Origin: Petaurus breviceps papuanus | Taxonomy: Eukaryota > Chordata > Mammalia > Diprotodontia > Petauridae | Direction: 5' to 3' | Length of the DNA stretch: 64,000 bases | Assembly (NCBI GenBank): GCA_028583685.1 | Contig: JAMXIF010000058.1 | Location: forward strand, 12,520,165-12,584,164 | Shown: one piece after another, positions 34,111-46,262 of the stretch | Layout of the letters: the number at the start of each line of letters is the position of its first letter | Position numbering within the stretch: the first letter of the stretch is position 1 | Notes under the pieces: generated by a model | What the model was told of the DNA's origin: nothing | The model's input: the letters and a program-made list of their open reading frames with translations, nothing else | The model's database searches: none | Program-made: the position numbers and the translations under genes

Positions 34111-36084
34111 GTAAGAGGGTATAAATATTTGATTGAATTTCTTCCCTGTTTCCACTTAAACCCTCAAGACATGACTGACAGCAAAAACAACCTTACTCCA
34201 CCCCCCAAAAAAAAAGAGAAAGAAAGAAAGATTAAGCTTTGGTTTGAGTCGTAACCACAGAGTGCTTTTCTTTGTGGCAAACAGTTAATGCCCAGGGATC
34301 CTTTGGCCTCCTATGGGGAGGTGGCCTAAGCTCCTGTCCATCTCTCTCATTAAGATTTTGAAAAGTAATTTAGAAATGGAAGAAGCCTGATTACTTTTCT
34401 GGGCCCTTACAAGATCCCATCCATGGGTCCTGATTAGCTCCCATAGTCCTCCTAACTTTTAATCCCGATCATCAGTGGAAGGCAAGTTAGGAAAGTGTTT
34501 TCCTGAAAGAAAATGCCATAGTGATGGCTGCTTAGTTGTTTATTTGAAAGAGACTTTGCTCTTGGGGACTCTGCCAGTCTTTCTGTAGTTAAAGCGGGAT
34601 AGAATGTGTTGTGGTCTCTTTTACCTCATGTTAATGCTCCTATGGTGAGTCAGTTTCCCACTGTGACATGATGTGCTTTAGTTAGGATGCTAAGTTCTGA
34701 TAACCTCAGTCAAGTTGTTCCACTCATGTCTGTGGGAGTAACCTGTCCCACACTTGGTCAGAATCGCTCTTGGTTGCCATGCTAGATCTGCTTCCTAATT
34801 TCTGTCAATTCACTTAGAATTTCTGGGTTTGATCAGCAATATGTAACCACACCACCATTCCCCCTTGCCTCTGCAGCTTTGTGAATGCCACTGTGATTCA
34901 TGACTTTTATTTGAAAAGGGCGAAGTGCACTGATTAGCAAAAACTACGCAGTTCCAACTTATAGACGGGTTACTCAACACTGGGACTTCCCCGTGGAAGT
35001 TATTGCAAAGACTGAACCAAAAAGGAAAACCAGTTCTTTGCTGTGCTTATCCTGGTTTTGTAGTTAAATGAGGCGACTCAAATTTGAGCTTTATAGTTTG
35101 GAAGATTTTTTTCTTGCTTTGTAGTCCTGAAGAGAGAACAGGTAGATCAATGTACTATTCTAACAAGAAGCTTTGTAGAGGCATTGATAACCAAAGATAA
35201 AGAGTGAGGCATATTACTTGAGATAATGTGAGAGGTGATAGACAAGGAAATGATTACATCCTCCAGAAAAGTCAAACACAGAAAGCATTTTAATGTCTTA
35301 CAAGACAGGGGAAAAGAATCAGGTACTAAACCATAATCTACCCATTTCTCTAGGACTCTGGGCTTTTGTGACATGACCCAGTTGAAGTCACCAGCAGACT
35401 GCATCAAGCCCCAAACCCCAAACCATTACAGTGTTGCACGTATCTGAGAACGATCATGTTCAGAGTCAAATGGGCCATAAATCAAATTAAGAAAAAGTTT
35501 GCAGAACCTCATCCTCATTTTAATCTGCCCATGTCTGTCTCTTATTCTGAGTGTTCATTTTAAGAGTTAAAAAACAACCAACACCTCTAAAGGAAAAGAA
35601 TGATCTTTTTAATATTCATTGGAAGTGCAATTATTGCTGTTATTCTATTAACTGGCCAAAATATTTCCCTGGGCAAATTGAAAGGAGACTTTGTTATATA
35701 TTCTGACTCTTTCCCTTTCTAGGGTGGGGGGTCAGAATTGTGGCTGAACTCTTGATTACTCACTCTCTTCCAGCCCCATCTCTTTTGATAACAGATTGAG
35801 CAATTCGTTGTTGCATCTCACGCTACCTTTTAGTCAGGATATAAATGATAAAGTCAATCCATGCCAACTCTACGTATCTCTGGATACTTTATAATAATGC
35901 CTCCATGTTGGAGATTCAGGTTATTTTTTGCAGCTAGAAGAAAAGGAAACTCTGGTCTGTGGCCAAATAAGTCAGTAGGTGTTAGTAGAGCTAGGATAGC
36001 TTTCCAACATGTGACTGCTGGGATTTGCTGAATTCTAGCCTTAAAGCTTGTAATTATCATTTTCCCTGAACTCAACATTTGTTC

Positions 36085-36440
36085 TTCCACCTCTGCACAT
36101 TTGAACAAGCCCTCCTATGTCTGGAATGCACTTCTCCTCCTCCTCCTTCTTCTTCTTCATCTCTCCTTTTTAAGAATCATTATCCTTCATTCAAGGCTAA
36201 GATGGCCCCTCCACTGTGAGGCCTTTCTTCATCTCCCACCACCAGTTTGATGTTCTTCTCTCTCTTGTCTCCCTCTCATCACTTTATTTTGTATTTACTT
36301 ATCTGCATACATGTAGTACAGTGGTATTTAAATTCCTCACAGCAGGCATTGCTTGACTTTAGTCTTTGTCTTCTTAGAGTCTAGCCCATTGTATTGCATA
36401 TAGCAGGTGCTTAATAAATATTGGTTGAATTGAATTCGAT
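36085..36440 (+). repeat. L2 3' end
   Basis: ctatgtctggaatgcacttc, a (CTC/TTC)n stretch, ttctctctcttgtctccctc and the tail gcaggtgcttaataaatatt plus ttgaattgaattc. Confidence 0.85.
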
Positions 36441-37243
36441 ACATTTTGCCTTTCCTATCCCCTAAGGGCATCAGGTTGTGCCATACTTTGTCATAGCATT
36501 GATAAGTGAAGAATAGCCATTTTGCCTGCACCTTGAGACCCTAGAAACTAAACTTGGCCAGCTTCAAGTAAAACCAGAAAAAAAAAAATTAAAATAAAAC
36601 AGACCCTGAGGAATTCTTACTGGGAACTCAAACTAGCTTTTTTCCCATATAGCCAAGCAGAGTCTGAGTTGGTGATGACTATTTGGGATTTTCTTTTTAT
36701 CCTTGCAAATTACTCTGTGATGCCAGCATTTGTCATTTCTGTGATGACAGATTGTAGCTTTTTCCTAAGAACTGAGCCACCATCACCTGAGTCCTTATAT
36801 TAGCAAAGCCCAGTGAGTACTTGAACTAAGTATTGTTTTTAACTGGCCTGGAAATAGACATTACTAGAGGAAAAAAGGCCCCAATTCCAAAAAATATAGT
36901 CTTACTAGCAGAGCATTCCCATGATGATTCAGCTATCTTTCTGGCCTAGAGCAGAGGAGAAAGTCATTGAGGGAAAATGGGAGGGAGGCTTATGGGGCCT
37001 GTCTGTACAGCTTTAGCTGGTGATGAATAAGACAATGGGAGATGGTGTTGGGGATAGTTTTTGGATTCAGAGGGGAACACTGTAGGACACGGTGTTTTCT
37101 AGATGTGTGCTACCCACAGAAAAATAGCAAATTCTAGGCCCACTAGTCTAATTTAAAAACAGGCAAGGAATGATTGGACAGTATGTTCAACAGTGGCCTC
37201 ATAGTTATTTTATGCTGTGTTCTCTCTGGGCCAAAAGACTACT

Positions 37244-37418
37244 TCTTCTTCCTCTTCCTCTTCTTCCTTTTTGGAGAGGAGAGGGCAGGGCAGTCGAGGT
37301 TAAGTGACTTGCCCAAGGTCACATGGCTAGTAAGTGTCAAGTATCTGAGATCATATTTGAACTCAGGTCTTCCTGACTCCAGAGCCAGTGCTGTATTCAC
37401 TGCACCACCTAGCTGCCC
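37244..37418 (-). repeat. WSINE1-like SINE
   Basis: gttaagtgacttgcccaagg, catatttgaactcaggtctt and gcaccacctagctgccc on the + strand. The tail lies in a (TTC)n stretch. Flanks gggccaaaaga / tggcctaaaga may be a decayed duplication. Confidence 0.88.
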
Positions 37419-38403
37419 TGGCCTAAAGAAGTTTCAGGCTGCCTTTTCACACTGGCTCAGTCTGAATAGTTTCACAGGTGTTTGGTGTGTGTTGGCACTG
37501 TTAAAGCACCAAGAGGCTTGACAACAACCCTGACAGGTAGATGCTATTATCACCCCCATTTCACAGATAGAAGAATGACACAGATCGATGCCTCCATTGA
37601 AGAGGGTGTGAATGGAGTGAAGGAAACACTCTGAAAGAGATTATAGAGGTAGCGATGGCAGGACTAGGCAGCTCGATTAGACATGTCCGATGTGAATCTG
37701 GGTGACAAAGAATGGGGATGCCCAGCGCTTCTCAAACATATGAAATTATTGGATTTAAATTGACAATCAGGAGCATGGCCCGGGGGCAAAAGGCCAAAAA
37801 AAAGAGTCTGTATATTCTGCAAACTGATTCGAATAAAGGAAAGTTAGCTTCTCTAAAGGCAGCCCTGTCCTGGTAATAGGGAAAATCACATTGCTATAAA
37901 ATGTCCCCCAGAAGCCTGTATCTAGCTTAGGAAAATGTGTCTTATCAATTCAGTAAATGAATATAATTTGTTTGCACAAATGTGTATCCTTGGTTTAAGC
38001 AAAGATGAAAACTGAGCTTTTGTGCTTTTGAAATTTAATTTTCCAGTTTGGTTTTTCAGCAGTCTCTTATCATATTCTTTTTTGAACCCAAGAGGGCAGC
38101 ATTGATCAATTCCCCATTCATATAGAACTTTTGTAATGAGGATAACATACTGACAGGCTAATGTCTTTGCTTGCTCAGCGTTCGTCTCCGTACCTCATTA
38201 TCATGCTACACTTTGTTGTACCTTCTGCCCCTTGGGCTCCTCTTGTGTCTGTGATGTCAGCTGTCCACTCTTGGGACTCAGAAATGTGGAGATGTTCGCT
38301 TCCCTGTGTCCAACACCTGAGATTATGCCAAGCTTTCTAACCATCTTCCAAAGGGCTTTCAGCCATTTATTCTTTAATGGTGCCCTTTGAGTGTAGAATG
38401 GAG

Positions 38404-38615
38404 GCAGCTGATGGCTCAGCGGATAGACCACTGGGCCTAGAGGGAAGACCCGAATTCATATTTGGCATTCACTAGCTGTGTGACCCTGGAAAGTCTTTTA
38501 CCCTCTGTTTGCCTTAATCCACTAGAGAAGGAAATGGAAAACCACTTCCGTATCTTTGCAAAGAAGAACCTTTCTGGGGTCATGAAGAGTTGGACCTGAC
38601 TACACAAGCAACAAC
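38404..38615 (+). repeat. tRNA-RTE-type SINE
   Basis: A tRNA-like head (ggctcagcggatagaccact) with cactagctgtgtgaccctgg is followed by the RTE-type tail: gaaggaaatggaaaaccact, atctttgcaaagaagaacc and gaagagttggacctgactac, ending in CAA repeats. Confidence 0.85.
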
Positions 38616-39689
38616 TACACAGCAGCTCCAAATAAGTCAGCTTCCTTGGACCTTCTGGTCTGGCTGCCTCGGTTTGCTTCGACATTAGCACAGAAGATGT
38701 GTTTTCCACTGATTAGTGCTTCTCTGCCCATCAACCAGAGCTAAAAATAGACCACATTAGTCCTTAACCCAGCACCATGCAAACACCCAGACTACCCCCT
38801 TAATAACTGGGCTTACTGAGAACTAACACCAGGGATGAAAGGGTCCATCCCAGAGGGTTCCCAGACAGTGCATGGTGTGTGGCTTCTCCGGTTGCAGAAT
38901 TCACAAAGCCTTTTTTTTTCCCTTGCTACATTACACAACATGCTGGTGACAGGCAAGCCACCTCACAGCACACATGCTGATCATTTGACATGTCTACGTC
39001 TTGATAATTTCCATATGATTTCTGGAGGGCTCCTTAATAAATGGGAAATCTCCTTTAATGACCAAGAGCATTCAGTCACAGTAAGCTCCAAAGTCTGCCA
39101 TCCACAAGCCCTAGTCTTGGTGTAGGCATTTGAGCTGCTTGGTTGTTTCTGCCCTTGCAACTTCTGGTCTAGTAAAATGGAGCGTTTCAGAGAGTTTGTG
39201 CTCCTCCCTGAAGTCTCCCCAGTCCTCACTATAGCCCTTCTCCAGCTCCCCGACCCCTCCCTTGCTTGCTGTTCCCAAGAGGGTTCGTCTAATATATCTT
39301 CTATTATCGGACAGTGAGGCCTTAGAGACCCCCAGCTGTCCTGGTACCTTCCAAGTGCCCCAAATTAGGGGGAAATGGACTAGAGGGTCGAGTCTGTTTG
39401 AAAATTAAAGCTGATTACAAGGTATTAACATTACATTTAAAGAAATAGCCAGCAGCCCTCCCCATTTATCTTCACTGCAATATGTTCCCTTTTGTTCTGG
39501 CCTGGCCTTGGCACAGCACCCTGGCTAGTAAAAGGCTCAGACACCCTTGATCAGGCTCTCCCCAGAAAGGGCTTAACTTGGTAAGTGGCAGCACCAAGAC
39601 ATTGTGCAGTCTGGGATTCTTGCCGAGGCAAATTGCCCTTTGAAGCAAATGCAGGTTTCACTTGCCTGTTCCAACATAGGAAACCAACT

Positions 39690-39975
39690 GACTGAATGGC
39701 ATCAAGTTTGGATGGAGTGGAGAATGTATGCAAGGGGATGTGTATGAGATAAGGCTGGGAATGTGGGATGCTTTCAGATCGTAAAGAGCCGTACATGCCC
39801 AGTGGAGGACTCTGAAAAGGCAGCAGGGAGCTCTAAGTCTTGGGCAGAGGAGTAGCATGATTAGGTCTGTATGTGAGGCAATGGTGTGAAGAGTGGATTG
39901 GTGGGGGAAGAGAGTGGAGCCGAGAAAACCTATCAGGAAGCTATTCCATCAGTCGAGGCAAGTAATGATGAGGCA
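39690..39975 (-). repeat. L2 fragment, minus orientation
   Basis: ggcagaggagtagcatgatt, then agagtggattggtggggg and gaagctattccatcagtcga match the reversed L2 ORF2 C-terminal region. Confidence 0.65.
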
Positions 39976-40174
39976 GTGTGCCATATATACATCATTATCC
40001 TTGTTTACTGAGTTCTGTAGTTCTTCCTATGCCTTTCAACTCACTGTTTTTATTTAACAGCACTAAAATGAGCAAACAAAAAGCTCCTGGTTTGTTTTGT
40101 TTTTTTCTCTCGGGGAAAAGATCTCATTTCCTACTTATCTATGATAATAGTCATGCTGATTACTACATTAAAAA

Positions 40175-40376
40175 AAAAACCCGAGTTCAAATCCAGCCTT
40201 AGACACTTAATAGTTGTATAACCCTGGACAAATCACTTAATTCTATTTGCCTCAGTTTTCTCATCTGTAAAATGAGCTGGAGAAGGGAATGGCAAACTAC
40301 TCCAGTATCTTTGCCAAGGAAACCCCAAATGCAGTCACAAAGAGCCAGGCATGATTGAAAACAACTGAGCAGTGGA
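40175..40376 (+). repeat. tRNA-RTE-type SINE, 5' truncated
   Basis: gagttcaaatccagccttag, tcatctgtaaaatgagctgg, then ggcaaactactccagtatct, ttgccaaggaaaccccaaat and a decayed RTE-type end. Confidence 0.85.
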
Positions 40377-40391
40377 ATACATGTAATTTTT

Positions 40392-40568
40392 GTTTGTTTG
40401 TTTGTTTTTGTGCTTTTTTTTTGGAGGGGGGAGGGCAGGGCAGTTGGATTTAAGTGACTTGCCCAAGGTCACACGGCTAGTAAGTGTAAAGTGTCTGAGG
40501 CCGGATTTGAACTCAGGTCTCCTGAATCCAGGGCCAGTGCTCTATTCACTGCGCCACCTAGCCACCCC
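40392..40568 (-). repeat. WSINE1-like SINE
   Basis: gacttgcccaaggtcacacg, gccggatttgaactcaggtc and gcgccacctagccacccc. Perfect 15-bp duplication atacatgtaattttt (40377-40391 and 40569-40583). It landed at the 3' edge of the preceding SINE. Confidence 0.95.
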
Positions 40569-41464
40569 ATACATGTAATTTTTTGAAGAGAGGATAGAGT
40601 CATGTCTGTGTGTATGAGTGAGTTAGTGTTAAAGGGGCAAGAGGAGTAGATAGATTAAAGGAAAGGAGTGTGGCATCCAAGGGTCATGATTGAGACCCCA
40701 TATTTACCAAGACTACCCAGGTGAGATGGTAAATCAGTGTTTTCTCTGTATTGGTGAAAAGAGAGATGAGTATAGCTGAACCCTGAGGTGGTACCATAGC
40801 TTGTTCTCCCTCCTCTCCTTGCTTCCCCCCTCCCACTCAAGTCCCCAACACTCTCCATCTATCATTCTTAAGGGCCCTCTTTTCAAATCCCTTATTAGCC
40901 TTAGGAGGAAAAGAATATAGCAGATGATGGTCACAATGCTATTACCTAGGGATGGGGAGCTGCTGTTCTTTGATTTGTTGTATGATGAGAAAGAGGGAGC
41001 AAGGTATAAGGACCTGCAAACGCTAACCAGCCCTCCCTTGTTTCACATATTGCCAAACACTTCCCAGTCAGTTGTAGGCCCAGAATGAAAATGTGTGCCC
41101 TTCTCACAGTACAGCCTAGTAAAGAAAGTATTCAATTTAAGTCTGTGGAATCTGGAATTAATGTTTTAGCTCTTCCTCCAACACAAGTCAGAAGGCTTTC
41201 ATGTACCATGGGCAACTTGAATTGGTTCCCAGTCCCCATCATAGTGAAGTGTGCTTCCTCGGCACACCTCGCCTGGCTCAGTGCTCCATCTGCATCTATA
41301 AACTTTGTCTTGGTTGCTCCAGCGTGCCAAAAGCACATACACAGAATCAAAGCACATACATAGCTCACTTGCGAGGGTAAGCAGTATCTGAATGAGGACA
41401 GACTACAGGCCCCCTTTGGCCCTATGATCTAGTGAAATACAAGGTGGTATTAGTGTTCTTATTT

Positions 41465-41730
41465 AAAATCCTCCAGGTGCTTGCTCTACTTGACCTTGGT
41501 CATATCATCTTACTCTCTTTGTGTAGGGCTGGCCTTCTCTCTCCCTTCACACAGTCTTGGAGTCATGAGCCCAGGCTTTATAACACCTCAAACAGAGTAC
41601 ACCTTCCCTGAATCTCTCCAGCTCAACAACTTCATCTCATTTCAGTTCTCCTCTTGACATGATTCTTTCCACCCCTTTCTTGATTATTACCACTAGTGTC
41701 ATGGAATAGTATTTATTATGTCTATAATTC
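41465..41730 (+). repeat. L2-like fragment
   Basis: Weak L2 3' resemblance (gagtacaccttccctgaatc, ctctccagctcaac). Boundaries are uncertain. Confidence 0.35.
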
Positions 41731-42192
41731 TAAATAACCCCCTTCCCTAGTTTGTCTGATAGGTTTATTATACATAGAACTATACTACTACATGAATATT
41801 TCAGACATCTGTGGTCTCATTTATATAGGCATGCCCATCACCTAGCAAATCTCTACTCCAAAATTATTTTAATATATGATCTTTGAGAGTTCCCCATGAC
41901 CAAATTACTCATTCAGATGTTACCCATGAGTTACCCAAGAGTTACCCATGACTTAAATTACTCATTGGTAGGCCAGACTACCAATAAGCCTCCCTGGACT
42001 TAGCTAGGCTTGTCCTACAACAGACACATAGTTGGTTATGAGGCCCATATTTGAATCCTTTCCTTTCAGTAGGACCCATCAGAATTCAGGATCACTTCCA
42101 TGTCATCTTCTGGAATACTAGAAGATTATAATTGTATTACATAAAGTTTTATGGTAACTGAAAATTGTTATTAGTCTTAACCATGTAGTCTT

Positions 42193-42386
42193 TTTTTTTA
42201 ATTGATTTAATTTTATTTTTCTATTTAATTTTTTTTGAGGGGGGGAGGCAGGGCAAATGGGGTTAAGTGACTTATCTGAGGTCACGTGTCTAATAAGTGT
42301 TAAGTGTCTGAGACCAGATTTGAACTCGGGTCCTCCTGACTCCAGGGCCGATGCTCTATTCACTGAGCCACCTAGCCGCCCCCACC
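42193..42386 (-). repeat. WSINE1-like SINE
   Basis: A long A/T tail on the left, then gatttgaactcgggtcctcc and gccacctagccgccccc. Perfect 14-bp duplication aaccatgtagtctt (42179-42192 and 42387-42400). Confidence 0.95.
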
Positions 42387-43474
42387 AACCATGTAGTCTT
42401 AACCAATATAATGTATGGTGTTGCTTTATTTAAAACAGTTGCGCTGTTCTATTATGCCACTTAGGAATTATAAACAAAAGATGGTTGTTGTGACCTTTAG
42501 TATTTAAGGATAGGGTCCTGGAGCCAACTTCTTTTATTTAGAATGTAATGTATGGCCACTAAATTCAAAAAAGAATGGCTCCTATTGGGACCTATAAATT
42601 TTTTAGGCTATACCCCTACAAGACAAAAGCAACTACTGTTGACCCTCTTTGTTGGCAGGAAATTTTAAGAAATAACTGTGGGTGGGGTGCTAGAACAGAC
42701 CTCAGTCAAATTATGTTTCAGTACTAACATTTCTATAAGTTAGAAAAAAAACCAAACAAGTGAAATTCATTAGATATAGCATAACAATATCCCCCATTTA
42801 GAACAACACATCTCTTTTTAAAGGAGACAAGGAGGATTAGATAGACAGACCTGAAAAGATCTCTTCTTGATTAGGAAAAGAAGAGAGAGCGACTCAGAGC
42901 TGTGGACTGGGAGAGGGGTGGGGGAGGAGTACATTATGAAGGATGCAACCTGATCTGAATGGGAAGCTGGCTAGAGCCCTGTGAAACTGCTGCAGTGGGG
43001 TATGACATCTTGAAAGCAGAGAATGTTTCTCTCTGTGTCCCTCCCCACCCCCCTGCCGGAAAAGAAGGTAAAATCCCTTCTCAGTTAACTTTCCAGACAG
43101 GGTCTTTCCCAATTCAGATAGCTTCCTTTCCTCACCAATGGTTTTCATCCTAGGAAGCATTTGGATACATCTTATATTGGGAAAATCTTCCATCCCATTT
43201 TGCTTCTGGACTATTATCTTTTGGTTGAAAAATGAGCACAAATGTTTGCTTTGTTCTTTTTTCTTTTTTTCTCCTCTCCTACCTGTCTTTCTCTATTTCT
43301 CCCTTTATTCTACTTGTCAAAGTGCTCTTAGGTATAGAACTACATTTCACTCATAGAGAAATAGGAGGGAAAGGGGAGAAGGGAAAAAGAGGATTTAGAG
43401 AGAGGAGGGTTTGGTTTAGGGAATGATTAGTGCCAAGAAAAACAAACTCAAAGGATATACAAAATATATTTCTA

Positions 43475-43905
43475 GCTTTTTTCAGAGTGACAAAGAACCA
43501 AAGTCTGAAGGGGGTACAATTGTAGAATGACTGAACAAGGATGGGATGCTATTGTTCTATAAGTAGTGCTGGAGATGGTTTCACAGAAACCTGGGAAGAC
43601 ATAAGCTAATGCAGAGTAAACAGGACCAGGAGAACAATTGATATGATGTGATAAAGGCAAACAACTTTGAAAGAATTAAGATCTTGGATCATTGTAATGA
43701 CCAATCATGACTCCAGATGACTTTTAGTAAAATATCCTACTCATCTCCTGAGAGAGAGATAAAGGACTCAAGAGTGCAGAATAAGACATCGAATTTTGTT
43801 TTTTGAGATGGTCAGTGTGGAAATTTGTTTTGATTGATCATATTTGTAACAGGGATTTTGTTTTTATTTCTTTTTCAGCTGGGTGGGGAGGGTGTTGGAG
43901 AGAAC
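43475..43905 (+). repeat. L1 3' end (3' UTR)
   Basis: Marsupial L1 3' text: tgctattgttctataagtag, gcagagtaaacaggaccagg, gagaacaattgatatgatgt, and a later tgtggaaatttgttttgatt. It ends in a TG microsatellite. Confidence 0.75.
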
Positions 43906-43910
43906 AGTGT

Positions 43911-43949
<39 letters not shown>
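43906..43949. repeat. (TG)n microsatellite
   Basis: About 20 TG units, one interrupted, in what was probably the 3' end of the preceding L1. Confidence 0.95.
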
Positions 43950-43951
<2 letters not shown>

Positions 43952-44099
43952 TTAACAAACCCAAAACAGCAGCCTTAGATGAAAACTCAATATAAGTCAA
44001 CATGAGTGTTATATGACATCCAGAAAATGTGATCTTGTATTGCATAAATAAAGGCAGTTTGCAGGCATAAGGAAGAATAAAATATTTAATAATAGTAAT

Positions 44100-44320
44100 A
44101 GTATTTTGTGTTCATATGGCATTTTAAGGGTCACAGAGTACTTTTACCCCCAAAACAGTCCTGTGAGGTAGGACAGTAAAACTTGCACTACGTCATTTTA
44201 TAGATGAGGAAACCAAGGCATAGAGAAATAAAGGGATTTGACCATAGTCAGATAGTTAGGAGGTGTTGGAGTAAGAATTTAAACTCAGCCTCATGCTTCC
44301 AAGGCCAATGTTCTTTCTAT
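44100..44320 (-). repeat. MIR-like CORE-SINE
   Basis: gtcattttatagatgaggaa, gggatttgaccatagtcaga and aaggccaatgttctttctat follow reversed MIR order. Confidence 0.75.
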
Positions 44321-44538
44321 CCTAGCATAGCATTTAATAAATGCTTTTTTATCCATCCATCCATCCATTCATTCATCGTGTTGCCTTTTTCTCCCTTTCC
44401 CTTGGTGAACGGCTATTTGCATAGTTGTTTTATGAGCCTACTTTTTTTTAAATTCAGAAATATGCTATTCATGACACTTCCTGGAAGCAAACAAATATAT
44501 TTTTAAAATATATAGCGTTGGGAGGGGGGGGAAAGAGT

Positions 44539-44549
44539 CAAGATGGCGG
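44539..44549 (+). promoter_or_regulatory. YY1-type site at HAL1 5' end
   Basis: caagatggcgg contains the YY1 core AAGATGGCGG, 23 bases from the element start. In human L1 a site at this place helps set the transcription start. Function here is inferred. Confidence 0.55.
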
Positions 44550-45242
44550 AGTAGAAGCATGACCTCCAAGCAGCTCAGGCTCCCATCTTCCCCAAACCAT
44601 GTAAAAGGGGACTCTGAACAAACTTTGGAGATACAGAACCCACAAAATGACACAGAGAAGCTAACCTCCCACTGAGGACAGCCCAGCAGGCCAGCAGGAA
44701 TTGGCCAGCACAGTGCTCTGAGAGCCGAGCCCAGCCACACTCGAGCCAAGAGGTTTTAGCCCCAGGGCAGGCCTGACCAACCACTGGCTGGAGGGACTCC
44801 AGATCACCAGCAGCTGTGGCGGTCCAGAATTATCAACACATAGATGCTAAGGACAAAGTGAAAGGTCAATGCAGTGTGGACTTTGGGACCCAGTAGTTGG
44901 GAGTACGTCGGCTTTTGCCCCTGGGCTGAGAAGCCGCTGAGGGCTGCAGTGCAGCGATGTGGCAGCTTCAGCTCCTGGCCTGCAGAGTGTTGGGGGACCA
45001 AGTGACCAGTCTAAGGGGTAATTGCTCTTGCTTTAACCTGCTTGGATCTGGATTGCAATCTAGGGTGGAGGTCCTAGTGTGTGTGACCAGCTTGCCAGAG
45101 CATGTGGAGGCTTCAGAGAGGGCACCCAACTAATACCTCCGGCAGCTGAGAAAACCGCAGTGTTTGGGATGAAAGCTCCCCTGTCTGGTGGCAGAGTCCT
45201 ACTGTGGCAAAAAGCCCAGGGGTCAAGTGACTGAGTGGCGAT

Positions 45243-46262
45243 ATGACCAGGCAAAGGAAGCAAAGCAAACGGAAGAATCCAATATTCGACTCCTATTTTG
45301 GGGACAAAAAGGATCAAAACATGGAACAGGAGGAAGACAGTGAAGTCAGAACTCCTGCACCAAAAGCTTCAAAGGAAAATACGAGCTGGTTACAGGCCAT
45401 AGAGGACCTTAAGAAGCAGATAAGAGAAGTGGAGGAAAAATTGGGAAGAGAAATGAGAACGAAGCAAGAAAATTACAAAATGAGAGTCAGCAGCCTGACT
45501 GAGGAAAATAATACCTTAAAAAACAGACTAACTCAAATGGCAAAAGAGGCTCAAAAAGGCAATGAGGAGAAGAATGCCTTAAAAAGCCAAATTTGCCAAA
45601 TGGAAAAAGAATCTCAAAAGCTCACTGAGGAGAATCATTCCTTCAGAATTAGATTGGAGCAAATGGAAGCTAATGACTTTATGAGAAATCAAGATGCTGT
45701 TCAACAGATCCAAACAAATGAAAGAATAGAAGGCAATGTGAAATATCTTATTGGAAAAACCACTGACTTGGAAAATATATCCAGGAGAGATAATTTAAAA
45801 ATTATTGGACTACCTGAAAGCCATGATCAAAGAAAGAACCTAGAAATCATCCTCCAAGAAATTCTCAAGGAAAACTGCCCTGATGTTTTAGAACCAGAGA
45901 GCAAAATAGAGCTTGAAAGAATTCACCAATCACCCCTTGAAAAAGATCCCAAAAACAAAACTCCTAGGAATATTATAGCCAGGTTCTGGAATTTTCAGAT
46001 TAAGGAGAGAATATTACAAGCAGCCAGGAAGAAACAATTTGAATATTGTGGAAACACAATCAGGATAACTCAGGATCTGTCAGCTTCTACACTGAGGGAT
46101 CAAAGGGCTTGGAATGTGATATTCCGGAGGGCAAAGGAGCTGGGATTAAAACCAAGAATCACCTACCCAGCAAAACTGAGTATCATATTTCAGGGGAAAA
46201 TATGGTCATTCAGTGGAATAGAGCACTTTCAAGCATTCTTGCTGAAAAAAAAACAGAGTTGA
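45243..46262 (+). CDS. HAL1/L1 ORF1p, intact (339 aa)
   Basis: The frame encodes the L1-family ORF1 protein, a trimeric RNA-binding chaperone that packages the element's RNA. It is uninterrupted for 339 codons, close to the 338 residues of human L1 ORF1p. Visible parts are a basic N terminus (MTRQRKQSKRKN); a coiled coil at about 50-165 with three successive 21-residue units (85-105, 106-126, 127-145); an RRM-like domain at about 182-268 starting RRDNLKIIGLPE, with IIARFWNFQIKERILQAAR; and a C-terminal domain at about 270-335 with IRITQDLSASTL and the family-typical YPAKL at 308-312. The start is the first ATG after the 5' UTR and sits in a plausible gcgatATGa context. It is not a host gene. 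A full frame suggests a recent insertion or a recently active family. Confidence 0.93.
   Translation: MTRQRKQSKRKNPIFDSYFGDKKDQNMEQEEDSEVRTPAPKASKENTSWLQAIEDLKKQIREVEEKLGREMRTKQENYKMRVSSLTEENNTLKNRLTQMAKEAQKGNEEKNALKSQICQMEKESQKLTEENHSFRIRLEQMEANDFMRNQDAVQQIQTNERIEGNVKYLIGKTTDLENISRRDNLKIIGLPESHDQRKNLEIILQEILKENCPDVLEPESKIELERIHQSPLEKDPKNKTPRNIIARFWNFQIKERILQAARKKQFEYCGNTIRITQDLSASTLRDQRAWNVIFRRAKELGLKPRITYPAKLSIIFQGKIWSFSGIEHFQAFLLKKKQS

Noticed and set aside
41085-41368. Overlapping 92- and 78-codon frames on opposite strands
   Set aside because: Mirror-image open frames typical of low stop density; no domain, no RNA-gene hallmark.
45060-45317. 85-codon minus-strand frame
   Set aside because: It is the antisense of the HAL1 5' UTR and ORF1 start; no separate support.
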